Source of the DNA: Cryphonectria parasitica EP155
Taxonomy: Eukaryota > Ascomycota > Sordariomycetes > Diaporthales > Cryphonectriaceae
Reading direction: 5' to 3'
Length of the DNA: 64,000 nucleotides
Assembly (NCBI RefSeq): GCF_011745365.1
Contig: NW_024468918.1
Location: 1-64,000 of the forward strand
Part shown: in pieces, positions 1-10,914 of the stretch
Layout of the letters: every line of letters begins with the position of its first letter
Numbering within the stretch: the first letter of the stretch is position 1
Program-made: the position numbers and the translations under genes
The notes under the pieces: model-generated
Databases searched by the model: none
The model's input: only the letters and a program-made list of their open reading frames with translations
What the model was told of the DNA's origin: nothing

Positions 1-1018
1 GAGAATTTTGAAGTATGCATCGTTATGCATGATGAATGATCATCGTTATCAATATGGTGTCATGCACACCTGGGGGGAGAATGAAACTGTCTGACCAAGT
101 TTTCCTTTGTCCTGATGCCAAAGACCAGGGATCCAGTTACTTGAGGTGATTATCATCAGGTTTGTTATGTCTGCCCTGCTCAGAGAGTCCTTGCTGTTGG
201 CTCATGGTCGTTCGTACCATTCGCAAACGCAGAGAAACCGGAGCTGTTCTTTTTCCTTCTTCCTTTTCTTCCATTTAGTTTCACCATTGACATGATTATG
301 CCTTGCGCACATTAGCCGGTAATTGATCGATTCTTCCTTTTCACCTTTCAACATTCGTTTTGTTCCAGTAAGGAATCTACAAGCTGGTGCAGCACTTGTG
401 TCTGGATCCCTTAGTCCTGAAGCCATTGCCCTTCTTTCAGATGTTGAGTGGCATAGAAGCATTTGCTGATCATGACGGGTCTGAGCAGAGCGAGCAGAGA
501 GACAGTTTCCAGGCAAGCAACCTTGTCTCTCAACACGGCCAGCGCACGCATGATCAGACATGTCCAAATCGACGATACGATGCTGCAATGCTTTTGCTTC
601 CGAGCCCTACAGCTCTGCACATGGCGATGCCAACACCTCCTCCTGCCACCTCACCCTGTTCCCGACCGCCTTGGCCCTTCTTGGAGGCATGAAGAGATTA
701 CACCTGCAGACCATACATTTCCCATTGTTCAGATGTACGATTACAACTCAGTATGGAGCCTGCCGGGTCTTGGCCTGCTATTTGCAGTGGTCAGAGAAGA
801 AGAAGATGTTGAAGATGAAGATGAAGAAGAAGAAGAAGAAGAAGAAGGACTTGTCGTGGAACATATACTGGCAAGGCTAGAATGGAACTGGATGCTTGAT
901 AGCCATGAGATGAATGGCAGGCCCAACTTGCCAGTCTCAACTATTCCTGTGAGTATCCAAGTAAGTAAGCAGTTATGTGCCTTCAGCATTTCAACAATCA
1001 ATACGAACAAGTGTTTCT
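1..1018. other. Left host flank, no supported gene
   Basis: I see no credible gene here. The longest open frames contain low-complexity stretches and have no recognisable domain. A GAA/GAT-rich microsatellite lies at about 798-848. The sequence TTTCT at 1014-1018 is the left target-site duplication of the Copia element that follows. Confidence 0.6.
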
Positions 1019-1152
1019 TGTGCGAGGCCAGGTGAGTCACTGGCCCCACTATCGCCAGCCTACCTCTATAGCCTCAGATAGCCAGCTGTTTTTCCTTTCT
1101 TTTCCTTCCTTTTCCTTCCCTAAGCGCAGTCCAATACAGTTCATTTCCCATA
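1019..1152 (+). repeat. Copia 5' LTR (134 bp)
   Basis: It begins TGTGCGAGG and ends TTTCCCATA, and matches 52676-52809 base for base as far as I can read. The termini are TG..TA rather than TG..CA, but this placement gives a perfect 5-bp target duplication (TTTCT). Confidence 0.9.
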
Positions 1153-1163
1153 GGTTATGACCC
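1153..1163 (+). promoter_or_regulatory. Copia primer-binding site, half initiator-tRNA type
   Basis: GGTTATGACCC directly abuts the 5' LTR. It resembles the complement of the anticodon stem-loop of initiator methionine tRNA (CTCAT core), the internal half-tRNA primer used by many Copia elements. The identification rests on similarity to the known motif. Confidence 0.6.
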
Positions 1164-1269
1164 CTCATACTCTTCTTTCATCAATTTGACGATATTCCTC
1201 GTCAATTGACCCTGAATTACGAGCCCACCTTTGATTTCTGATCTCGTACGCGCTCGCAACGGTCAAAAT

Positions 1270-3362
1270 CACCAAAAATCATGAGAAAGAGGCCTGAAAA
1301 CCTCCACTCGACTACACTGCGAGGATGTTGAGAATGGCGAAGAACTCTTGCAATAACAATAAATAGCTGCAACAGAGGCGCTAGAAGCTTTTCAACTGCA
1401 GCAATAATAACAACAAAACCTCCTCCTTCAGCAAGATAGTCCGTTGAAGATGGAGGAACCTATAAGTTAGCTATAGCAGCTGATCACTTATGCTATCTCT
1501 ATTCTTCTTAGCGAGAAGAATCTCGAGGATTGGTTAGTAATAGTAGCATTAATTCTTAGGCAGATGTGCTTAAGCAAATACATCAAATCTTCTGTTCCTG
1601 AGCCTGATGAAGAGAAGGATCCTAAGGGATGAAACAAGTGAAACTAAGAGCAGAGAACAGTAGTTATTCTTCTTCAAAGCACATTGTATAAGGTGAGAAG
1701 CATGCTAACGAATGCTGGCCTTTCTGTGGGAGAAGAGAACCTGTATGTGATATACAATGCTGTTCTCAAGACGATTTCTAAGCACTTAGAAGATCATATC
1801 AATCAAATAGCCATACAACTGGCAAACTGCAAGATAGCAGACTACTCAACTCTTCAAGCTTTCAGAGATAACTTACAGTATATGAAGAAATGCCTGAAGG
1901 AGCTTAAACTGGAGCCTTCAGAGAGCTTCTTCCTTGCTATCGTTCTGAAAAAGATTGAGGATATGCTACTAGAAATGCATGCGTTTGCTAGAAGGGATTA
2001 CAAACTGAGCATGCTTATCTGGGATACTCTTATAGCAGAGATTAATTCGGCTATTGTTATAAGCATAAGTAATAAGGCTTTTTCATTCTTCAAGAAGATA
2101 GCTCAAACGTTGATCTCGTTGAATGCTTCAGGAGGAGCTTAAGGGGATATAAAGCAATAGCCTTGCAAGAATTCCCTGCTCTCTACAGGCATCGTTAACA
2201 GCGTAAAGCTGCCTAAGTTGATCATCAAGAAGATTTCCTATTGTTACTAATACAAGAGATACCTTGTTTCTAGCTGGAAATACTGTAAGGAATGTGGCAA
2301 GTGCTATAGCACGTCTGAATGAAGCTGCAGGAATAATACTCAAGGCTAAACAGCCCAGCTAACATCAACGAGTTTGTTGATCATGGCGGGATCAACAGTT
2401 TTTGGTAGATCGAGCGTAGCTAGCAAACCAGCTATGATTGCTATCTCTGCTCTCGTTGAGAACGGAAAACTCTTGAGAAATAGCATTATTGCTGATATAG
2501 ATGCTTCAGAGATGCTTTTCAACAATCTCAAGTGATTTCTGAATCTGATCTAATTATGCGAATAGGAAGCTATGGAGTTAGTAGCAGGATTCTTCAAGAT
2601 AGAAATAGCTGGAACGGTATAGTTTGATGTAATATATAATAATGAATTGATTGCTACTATTATGCTTGAGAATGCTAAATTCTCTCTAAATATGCTTTGC
2701 AATCTTATTAGCATAGGTAAGCTGATAGCGTGTAGATATGGCTTTGATAGCTATATAAACTACATTATTAATACTGCGAATAAGAAGGAGATATGCTAAA
2801 TTAACTGGAAAGAGAGGGTGCTAGTTCTGAAAGCTATTAACTGCTCTGAACCCTCAGAGGGTAGTTTTCTAGCTAAACCAGCGATGCTTATGTTGATTAC
2901 ATACAAACGCCTTTATGATTGCTTTATGCATGCTAGCTTAGCAGCTATACAAGGTGCAGCAAAGAGAGCTAGCATTATGATTGTTAAGAATAAGAATTTC
3001 CACTGCAAATTATGCTTAGAGAACTGCCTCATGAATGTATATGGAAAATACTAGGAATCCAAGTATAATGCTTCTGGCCAGCTTATCCGCTTTGATCTCG
3101 TTGAATTCCAGGAGGGATATAATAGCTGTTGCTATTGCTTTCATTTCGTTAATATGGATACGAACTTCTACTGAGTTTACTTTGCAAACAGAAAGCACAA
3201 GATATTTGGCTAGATCAGAGAGTTTATTGCCTTTTTCGAGTATTAATCGAGCAGGAAGATTCAAGCTCTTGGATGTAATAATGAACCAGAGTTTAGCTTT
3301 GTTATAGCTCTATTCAAGAACTCAAAGCTCATAAGATGAGCAAATGAGAACAGCATTGCTAT
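1270..3362 (+). pseudogene. Copia gag-protease-integrase (5' part), RIP-broken
   Basis: Forward frames read as a Copia polyprotein with stops. A gag segment is best seen at about 1480-2142, with an open 152-codon stretch ending at 2142. A degraded CCHC-like knuckle (core CKECGKC) lies near 2285, and a protease-like region with CNLISIGKL lies near 2700-2730. The GAG-pre-integrase zinc region (HASLAAIQG, then CKLCLENC) lies at about 2925-3030, followed by the start of the integrase core (3060-3360, including NMDTNFY and NNEPEFS). The frame shifts several times and many Trp and Gln codons have become stops. The gene is cut at 3362 by Gypsy-1 copy A and resumes at 49769. Confidence 0.8.
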
Positions 3363-3681
3363 TGAACCAGAACTAGGGCGCCGTCGCCCTCGAAAGAAAA
3401 AGGGACAAACAGCTGCCGAAGCAATGGGCAAGGGCTCGTGCAACCCAAGCGTGCCTGTACAGATGAGGACAGCAAACTAAGGCCACACGAGCACAAGAAC
3501 AGGGTGAAAAACCTGTCTTAGACCTGTCCAAAGGGTTCAAAATTGAAAGGAAGAGAAAGGATGCTTCATTGTTGCTTATAGCTAAAGAATTTGAAAAGTA
3601 GATAGTATCCTTTATATGTATGAGAACCCTTGATCTACTGTACTCCATGTTCTACGGACTACTACCCTAGCCATCACAACA
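3363..3681 (-). repeat. Gypsy-1 copy A 3' LTR (reverse orientation)
   Basis: Reverse complement of the copy B LTR (13176-13494), same length, differing mainly by transitions. It starts TGAACCAGAACTAGGGC and ends CATCACAACA. Confidence 0.92.
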
Positions 3682-3931
3682 GTCCTCTCCTAGCAACTTT
3701 CTTCCAAAGTTGCAACAAGTCCAATGGTGTGCTAGATCTGATTAGAGGGAGATGAAGTAAAGAAATAAAGAATTCATTGCAAACTGCTAAAGGAAATACT
3801 ATAAACCAAACTATCTCTCCAATTCAATTCTTATATTTCTTTCTATTGCTTAAGCTATTATTCAAATCAATGCAGAAGTATTAGTATTCATCTTCAGTTC
3901 ATTTGTAATATGAGTATAATCTGAATAGATT

Positions 3932-5596
3932 CTAATGCTAATCTCTTCTCTGTTCCTGTTTGCTTTCAAACTCTGCTCAAGCAGCAGCAGCAGCAGCAGT
4001 TCTCTCCTAATTCTGCATTCTTACTCAACGAATTCTTTCGCAGTCCGCTTTATACATATCTATCTTAATAGCATAATCAAATCCTATTCAGTTCGGAGAA
4101 CTTACTAAGAGCCTGATAGAGTTAAGGCTATAAAGCTTATTCTATAAAAGCATATAAAGCTTCTGAAGTTTATTAGGAAAACTGAGAAGCATGATGTTGC
4201 TGCTTCTCAGTCTCTGATGCAATAAAGCTTCAGTAGCACATCCAGGCCTAGCTATTTGCTGCATTGATAGATTGATTATTAGTTCTGAACTAATAAGCAT
4301 TCCTTAAGATGAAGAGAAGTAAGAATCAATAGAAGTTCCAGATGGGAGTTGATTTAACTCTGAGCTAATATTACATTCTCTTAATAAATGCAAGATTAAG
4401 CTAGCTAGAGCTGTGCTCTTTCGGAACTGTTGTCTTAATAGAACTAGGCTGAATGCTCTACTCGCTCTGAAATCCTTCAGAGCAAAAGCTGATATATCTC
4501 TCCTCATCCTATCGAGATCGCTTTCAATAAACAGTTCAAGCAAGTCTGCAACTCCTTTTATGAAGAAGATAATATTCAGCTTATAGATTATATTCAATAT
4601 CCTACTAGCTTTTACTTATACAGCTTTGTATTCTTAAAGTAAAGCATTCCTTCTTAATAGCTGATTAGGATATTGCATATAGTTGCTATATCTCAGCTTA
4701 TAGAAGAAAGCTTAGCAATGCAAGCTTATTATAGCTATCTCTGCATTTCATTCTTTTACATTTTATACAGTCTCTCTATAGTTAAGATAGAGAGCTTGCC
4801 TTCAGTTTGAACAGCTACTAGATAATTAATAGAAATCAGTAGATTTCAGGATTCGAAGGCAAAACAGTTCGATTGTATAAAGCAGAGCTGCATTCAAATT
4901 ATTATCTAGCAGCATAGTTGGAATATTCTCGAAATCCCAATCCTAATTAGCTCTAGCATTTCTGAGCTAACTATTCAGATAGTGCTTGCTTGCATAAGCT
5001 AGTAGAATATTGCTGGATTTGTACATAGCAATATAAAATCCTTTTTCAATCTTTATATTAAGCTAAGATAGAGTATAAGCTAAAATTGCTATATTAACTG
5101 AGAGGAAAATCTATAAGCGCTTCTATCTAGCTTTATATCTGAGCAGATTCTGCTTATTGAGAATATTAGAAAAGCTAGATGAATAAGCTATTAATGGAAT
5201 ACGAAGGCATTCTATCAAGAATACATCTTATTAATTATACTAAGTATAATAACGAAAGGCAGCTATAGCATGCTGCGAATTAATATCTTGAGAGACTTCT
5301 GTATCTAAGAATCCAATTAGATTATAGATATTAAAAAAGTATCTGGAAGAATTAATGCTGAAGATTATAAGCAAGTATAACTTGCAAGAGAGTAACTCTG
5401 GGAAGTATTTCTTAATAAGTTCTGCTGCTAGATGATTTTCTTTATTCCTTAGACTGAAATAGAGCGAATGATTCTTGATTATTTCAGTTGGATATAGCGC
5501 TCTGGGAAAGATAGTCTGAAAGCAGTAGGCTTTGATTATCCAGTTTCTTCAGCTATGCTGAATAAGTGGAAACAGAGAATACTTGAATTCGGCTAT
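3932..5596 (-). pseudogene. Gypsy-1 ORF3 remnant (copy A)
   Basis: This is collinear with the 554-codon ORF3 of copy B read on the minus strand. The best preserved stretch is 4304-4597, which still reads DLDRMRRDISAFAL followed by FRASRA, as in copy B residues about 362-386. Stops and transitions are scattered throughout. The coordinates are those projected from copy B without indels. Confidence 0.8.
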
Positions 5597-6500
5597 TGCT
5601 GCTGAGTTGAAAGAAAAGTAAAAAGGGAAGAATAGCTTTGTTGAAAGGTAAGCAATTGCAAGAGGAGTTTGCAAAGATATAAAATCAAGGAACCGAGAGA
5701 GTATTAACTAAGAAAGAAAAATAGAGAAGAATGCAGCTTTAGCTTGAGGATCTGTTAAGGAAGATGATATTATATAAGCAGAGTAGTTGATAATTTGCTC
5801 TGATATTAGTATATAGATCTGAAATAGTATTAATAAGAAAGAAAAAGAGTGTATATATACTTGAGAAAGATAGTTATAAAGAGATTGAAGGAGGAAGAAG
5901 AATAGCTAGCTGCAAGTATAGATGGAATAGCTAATTTATCTTATCTAGCAACTATTCAAGTAATTCACTGCTTTCTATTTATTATAAGATAAACAGCTTT
6001 ACTCTTAGCTAGGTAGGAGCTGTTTAGCAACAAACTGGATAGAAAGCATAGTAACTCAGTTGAATATATTTGTTATTCATTGCTATTTCATTAATCTTTA
6101 GCAATCTATTCAACAATCTCTCTCTCAGTTCACCTTGCCTTTCAATTCATTCTTTGCATAACAACTTCTCCTCCTATCAATCTTCCCTTGCTCAGCTCTG
6201 CAATATGCTCAAGATATTTCGAATTATTACTAATGCTATTTTCTCTTTGCATATAAATACTGCTTCTTAAGAAGTTAATAAGATCTGAATCTAGTTTTCT
6301 TCTTTGATTTCTTCTTCTCAGAGCAGCAATTATCACTAGCTTAAGAATATTCATATTAACTTTCTTAATATTACAGATTTCAATATCATTAAGAGAGATC
6401 TTAGCTTAATATATGCTTCTTGGGATATCTAAGGCAATATTATGTTTTGAAACAACTTACTGCTAAGCTCTAGCTTTGCTGCTCATTTCGTAAGACTGAA

Positions 6501-6713
6501 TGTCAGGGCCGATTGTGCCAGCAAGGCTCAGGGCCAGCTAAGCCAGCTGGATTACGGATGACTAAGCAATATGCGGCTATAAAGCGGCTTTCTAGCCACG
6601 TCAGCACTGCTGAGCAGAACTTAGCTCCTTAGGCCTCAATGTTATTCTGGTTGTATGCCCCTGAAAGAGAGAAAGACCTCGCCACATTGCCTTTGCAACC
6701 TTTCCACCTGACA
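6501..6713 (+). repeat. Minisatellite element copy 1, left LTR
   Basis: 213 bp starting TGTCAGGGCC and ending CCACCTGACA, repeated at 9463-9675 and, inverted, at 27671-27883, 30005-30217, 43789-44001 and 46471-46683. It contains a TATAAAG box at 6578-6584. Confidence 0.92.
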
Positions 6714-6839
6714 GTTTGAGGCCTGGCCCTTTTAAAGGAGGCAATCCGGCGAGGCTTTCTATCTTTTTTTTCTTCCCTAGGGGCAGCGCTAACACTGAGC
6801 AGGAGCAGAGCAAACGATCAGACCACTATTCTTTTCGAA

Positions 6840-6935
6840 CCTTCGAGCCTTTGACCTTCGAGCCTTTGACCTTCGAGCCTTTAACCTTCGAGCCTTTGAC
6901 CTTCGAGCCTTCGATTTTCGAGCTTTCGAGCCTTG
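6840..6935 (+). repeat. 15-bp tandem repeat block
   Basis: About six copies of a 15-bp unit (TTCGAGCCTTTGACC and variants). The same block recurs inverted at about 29800-29880 and, expanded, at 46205-46345 in the sister copies. Confidence 0.85.
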
Positions 6936-6939
6936 AATA

Positions 6940-8115
6940 CAGCGAGCAAGCAGTGTTGAGCAAGCAGTATGCAAGCAGCGTGCAAGAAGCGTTCAGAAGA
7001 GATTCAGAGCATTCGAGTCGCTAAGCTAGAGCAAACAGCGAGCAAGCAGTATGCAAGCAGCGTGCGAGAAGCGTTCAGAAGAGATTCAGAGCATTCGAGT
7101 CGCTAAGCTAGAGCAAACAGCGAGCAAGCAGTATGCAAGCAGCGTGCGAGAAGCGTTCAGAAGAGATTCAGAGCATTCGAGTCGCTAAGCTAGAGCATAC
7201 AGCGAGCAAGCAGTGTCGAGCAAGCAGTATGCAAGCAGCGTGCGAGAAGCGTTCAGAAGAGATTCAGAGCATTCGAGTCGCTAAGCTAGAGCATACAGCG
7301 AGCAAGCAGTGTCGAGCAAGCAGTATGCAAGCAGCGTGCGAGAAGCGTTCAGAAGAGATTCAGAGCATTCGAGTTGCTAAGCTAGAGCATACAGCGAGCA
7401 AGCAGTATCGAGCAAGCAGTATGCAAGCAGCGTGCGAGAAGCGTTCAGAAGAGATTCAGAGCATTCGAGTCGCTAAGCTAGAGCAAACAGCGAGCAAGCA
7501 GTATGCAAGCAGCGTGCGAGAAGCGTTCAGAAGAGATTCAGAGCATTCGAGTCGCTAAGCTAGAGCATACAGCGAGCAAGCAGTATCGAGCAAGCAGTAT
7601 GCAAGCAGCGTGCGAGAAGCGTTCAGAAGAGATTCAGAGCATTCGAGTCGCTAAGCTAGAGCATACAGCGAGCAAGCAGTATCGAGCAAGCAGTATGCAA
7701 GCAGCATGCGAGAAGCGTTCAGAAGAGATTCAGAGCATTCGAGTCGCTAAGCTAGAGCATACAGCGAGCAAGCAGTGTCGAGCAAGCAGTATGCAAGCAG
7801 CATGCGAGAAGCGTTCAGAAGAGATTCAGAGCATTCGAATCGCTAAGCTAGAGCATACAGCGAGCAAGCAGTGTCGAGCAAGCAGTATGCAAGCAGCGTG
7901 CGAGAAGCGTTCAGAAGAGATTCAGAGCATTCGAGTCGCTAAGCTAGAGCAAACAGCAAGCAAGCAGTATGCAAGCAGCGTGCAAGAAGCGTTCAGAAGA
8001 GATTCAGAGCATTCGAGTCGCTAAGCTAGAGCAAATAGCGAGCAAGCAGTATGCAAGCAGCGTGCGAGAAGCGTTCAGAAGAGATTCAGAGCATTCGAGT
8101 TGCTAAGCTAGAACA
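6940..8115 (+). repeat. 82/97-bp tandem repeat block
   Basis: Roughly 14 head-to-tail units. The basic unit is 82 bp (for example 7029-7110); longer 97-bp units carry an extra 15 bp containing TCGAGCAAGCAG. Open frames through it (7133-7558, 7503-8024) exist only because the unit lacks stops in those frames. The block occurs with fewer units in the other two copies. Confidence 0.88.
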
Positions 8116-8120
8116 AAGTG

Positions 8121-8425
8121 TGTTCTTCGCTATTCGAGCGAGAGAGCAGAGTGAGCAAGCAGTAGATCTGAATATCTTCTGTTTTCGAAAGTATATTCTT
8201 CGCTATTCGAGCGAGAGAGCAGAGTGAGCAAGCAGTAGATCTGAGTATCTTCTGTTTTCGAGAGTGTGTTCTTCGCTATTCGAGCGAGAGAGCAGAGTGA
8301 GCAAGCAGTAGATCTGAGTATCTTCTGTTTTCGAGAGTGTGTTCTTCGCTATTCGAGCGAGAGAGCAGAGTGAGCAAGCAGTAGATCTGAGTATCTTCTG
8401 TTTTCGAGAGTGTGCTCTTTGCTAT
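8121..8425 (+). repeat. 73-bp tandem repeat block
   Basis: Units start TGTTCTTCGC at 8121, 8194, 8267 and 8340 (exact 73-bp spacing), with a degenerate extra unit after them. The sister copies have about 3 units (28830-29070) and about 7 units (44990-45515). Confidence 0.88.
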
Positions 8426-8429
8426 TTGA

Positions 8430-8795
8430 GCGAGAGCGCAGAGCTGAAGCGGAGTGTCCGCTTGGCAACTGAAGTTGCTTGGGTATTAGGTTGCAAACCA
8501 ATTACCCTTCTGCGCCTAGCAGTGGAGCGAAGCGTGGCAACGGCTTCAGAGTTGCTAGAGAGCAACTCTCAAGACGGAAAGCTATAATTATCCGTTATAG
8601 CTGCAGGGACGCTGTTCTGGATGCTGGGCTCCTTGGCTGCAAACCAAGTCCCTGGTGGAAGGCTTGCAACCTACATCAAACAGCTTTAAGTTCTGAAGAG
8701 TGCCTGGATAAAGCGCTGAGGGAGCAGCAACTGAGCAGCGTATATGGCGCGGGTATTGCACTCGGAAGACTTACGTCTGGAATGTGATTAAAAAG
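8430..8795 (+). other. Single-copy hairpin-rich core of the minisatellite element
   Basis: About 360 bp that is not tandemly repeated but is conserved in all three copies (about 28460-28820 and 44610-44985, both inverted). Perfect or near-perfect inverted repeats follow one another: AGCGGA/TCCGCT (8448-8462), GCAACT/AGTTGC (8465-8478), GGGTA/TACCC enclosing GGTT/AACC (8481-8507), a 9-bp stem with a 4-nt loop (8548-8569) and AGCTATAA/TTATAGCT (8580-8602). It may be a structured RNA or packaging region; function is unknown. Confidence 0.6.
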
Positions 8796-8819
8796 AGATT
8801 TTTTTTTCACAAGCTTCGG

Positions 8820-9300
8820 GGACGAAGCCAGAAGAGAAGGAGGGAGATGGTTGAGAAGCCTTGAGAGGCCTGAGGCACTGAGAGACCTTGAGAGGCCTAG
8901 AAGCCTGAGGCACTGAGAGATCTTGAGAGGCCTTGAGAAGCCTGAGGCACTGAGAGACCTTGAGAGGCTTGAGGCACTGAGAGACCTTGAGAGGCCTTGA
9001 GAGGCCTAGAAGCCTGAGGCACTGAGAGATCTTGAGAGGCCTTGAGAGGCCTGAGGCACTGAGAGATCTTGAGAAGCCTTGAGAAACCTGAGGCACTGAG
9101 AGATCTTGAGAGGCCTTGAGAGGCCTGAGGCACTGAGAGACCTTGAGAGGCCTTGAGAGGCCTGAGGCACTGAGAGACCTTGAGAGGCCTTGAGAAGCCT
9201 GAGGCACTGAGAGATCTTGAGAGGCTTTGAGAAACCTGAAGCACTGAGGGATCTTGAGAAGCTTTGAGAAGCCTGAAGCACTGAGAGATCTTAAGAGCCT
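8820..9300 (+). repeat. About 37-bp tandem repeat block
   Basis: Many copies of a 36-37-bp unit built from GAGGCACTGAGAGA and CCTTGAGAGGC; adjacent CACTGAGAGA motifs at 9131 and 9168 are 37 bp apart. A shorter 18-bp-like repeat (GGAAGCTTGGGAGCAAC) follows to about 9410. Long Ser/Leu/Gln-rich open frames on the minus strand here are repeat artefacts. Confidence 0.85.
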
Positions 9301-9462
9301 GAAGCATTGAGAAGGCGTAGGAGCAGCTAGGAAGCAGCGAAAGCCTGGAAGCAACGGAAGCTTGGGAGCAACGGAAGCTTGGGAGCAACGGAAGCCTGGA
9401 AGCAACGAAAGCTCGGAAGCCTCAAAGGCCTTGAGGACAAGGCCTGATAAGGGGGGACAATC

Positions 9463-9675
9463 TGTCAGGGCCGATTGTGCCAGCAAGGCTCAGGGCCAGC
9501 TAAGCCAGCTGGATTACGGATGACTAAGCAATATGCGGCTATAAAGCGGCTTTCTAGCCACGTCAGCACTGCTGAGCAGAACTTAGCTCCTTAGGCCTCA
9601 ATGTTATTCTGGTTGTATGCCCCTGAAAGAGAGAAAGACCTCGCCACATTGCCTTTGCAACCTTTCCACCTGACA
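9463..9675 (+). repeat. Minisatellite element copy 1, right LTR
   Basis: Second 213-bp LTR, matching 6501-6713. It is preceded by the purine tract AAGGGGGGACA and followed by the target duplication CTGAA at 9676-9680. Confidence 0.92.
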
Positions 9676-10914
9676 CTGAATAATAAGAATTCTATTAAAC
9701 TGAATCCTATTATAGTATATAAAGCTGATTGGAAGTTCTTTAGCGAGTATCTTATCTGCATCTTCTCTTAATCTGAGCAAGTAAATTCCCTTCTCATTTA
9801 GTTCTATAATCAGTATAATCTAGTTCCTTGCAATTGCTGCTTCTATTAATACATTACTGCTTGTATGCTTGTTCAGAAGCAGCAGATTAATGTTAACTAG
9901 CCTTTCCTAGAATGCATCTCAATGGAAAGCTTCTTTAATGAGAAGTATAGCAACTGTATTTATTATACAGAGTTTAAGTATAATTATATTAAAAACTTCT
10001 CTTGTATTAAAGAGCGCAATATATAAGTAAGATTCTCATTCTAATATTCTTAATCAGATTTGAGTATATACTAATTATTATTCTTCTTGTAGCATTAGCA
10101 TTCATTTTACTAATTCAGCTTTCAATGTATAATTAAGATAGATTCTCAAGTTAACTCTAATGCTAATATTAAGCATATTATTAAAGCTTAATATAAGCTT
10201 ATATAGAATAAAGATATTGCATATAATCAGATTAAATAAGTTTCTTTTATACTAAGAAAATAATATCTATAGAATATTGTAAGTTTCATAACTAATTATA
10301 ATTGCAATACTCAAAGAGATTACTATTAACTTTATCTGCATAGATTAGTAAGAAGAGTACTACTTCTTCTGCTTTTAAGAAGGGAATATCTAGGTTTGAG
10401 CAGGCAGCTCTACAATCTGTATCTTGCAGCAAGAATAAAGATAAGAGCAAGGCTGTAGTAGAATCTTGTATTGAGAAACAAGCTAAGTTCGTTCAGTTTC
10501 AAGATTCTTTCTCTATTTTTAATAATAATTCTTCAGCGGATAATACAGATAATATAGATCTGAATAGAATAAGAAGAGAGCTATTAAATGATATTTATGG
10601 ATATTCTGGTAATGAGAATAATGTATAAAAGTAAGAGGTTTTTATAAATTGCAGTATTTCTTTAGCATTCTGCATTTTTCATACATTGCATTCCAATATA
10701 CTGCAATTTTTGAATAATGAAAATAGCTTTAGAGCTGATCAACATGCTCTGTGCTGAATGCTTTGAAATTTTTAAGTGGATTTATGGTATTCTGTAGCAA
10801 GTAATAGCAGATAATACTTCGTTCTTCCTTTTCCAGCAAAATATATAAGATGGAATAGGAAAGATGAAAAGAAAATGTATTTTGCAAATAAAAAGGAAAT
10901 ATAAACAGAAAGAA

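Larger units (their letters stand above)
6501..9675 (+). mobile_element. Minisatellite-filled non-autonomous LTR element, copy 1
   Basis: Two 213-bp direct repeats (6501-6713 and 9463-9675) with inverted TGTCAGG...CCTGACA ends flank 2.75 kb of non-coding tandem repeats, and the insertion is bracketed by the 5-bp duplication CTGAA (6496-6500 and 9676-9680). A purine-rich tract (AAGGGGGGACA, about 9449-9459) precedes the right LTR, and a TATAAAG box lies in the LTR at 6578-6584. Both support plus orientation. No gag or pol is present, so it would need proteins supplied in trans. LTR, TSD and PPT together fit a TRIM/LARD-like retroelement better than a DNA transposon. Mutation is far lighter than in the surrounding copy A. 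Confidence 0.88.
6214..10628 (+). pseudogene. Gypsy-1 antisense Cys-rich gene remnant (copy A), split by a minisatellite LTR element
   Basis: Because copy A is inverted, its antisense gene reads on the plus strand. It is collinear with 22630-21396 of copy B. The start codon has become ATA (6214-6216), as expected from a RIP-type G-to-A change, and many Trp codons are now stops. The gene is interrupted at 6500/9676 by the element at 6501-9675 (5-bp duplication CTGAA). It resumes near 9681 and its stop projects to 10626-10628. Cys-rich codons are still visible near 9830-10010. Confidence 0.8.

Noticed and set aside
463..1035. 190-codon ORF in the left flank
   Set aside because: It crosses a GAA microsatellite and enters the Copia LTR; no domain and no gene-like start.
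7133..8024. Open frames of 141 and 173 codons through the 82/97-bp repeats
   Set aside because: The frames only repeat the minisatellite unit, differ between copies with unit number, and have no start or domain context.
6940..8115. Regular repeats as a possible CRISPR array
   Set aside because: Units are contiguous with no unique spacers, and the genome is fungal.
8788..9486. 232-codon minus-strand ORF rich in Ser, Leu and Gln (and its counterparts at 27906-28580 and 43978-44737)
   Set aside because: A product of the stop-free 37-bp tandem repeat. All frames of that strand are open, which is a repeat signature and not coding.
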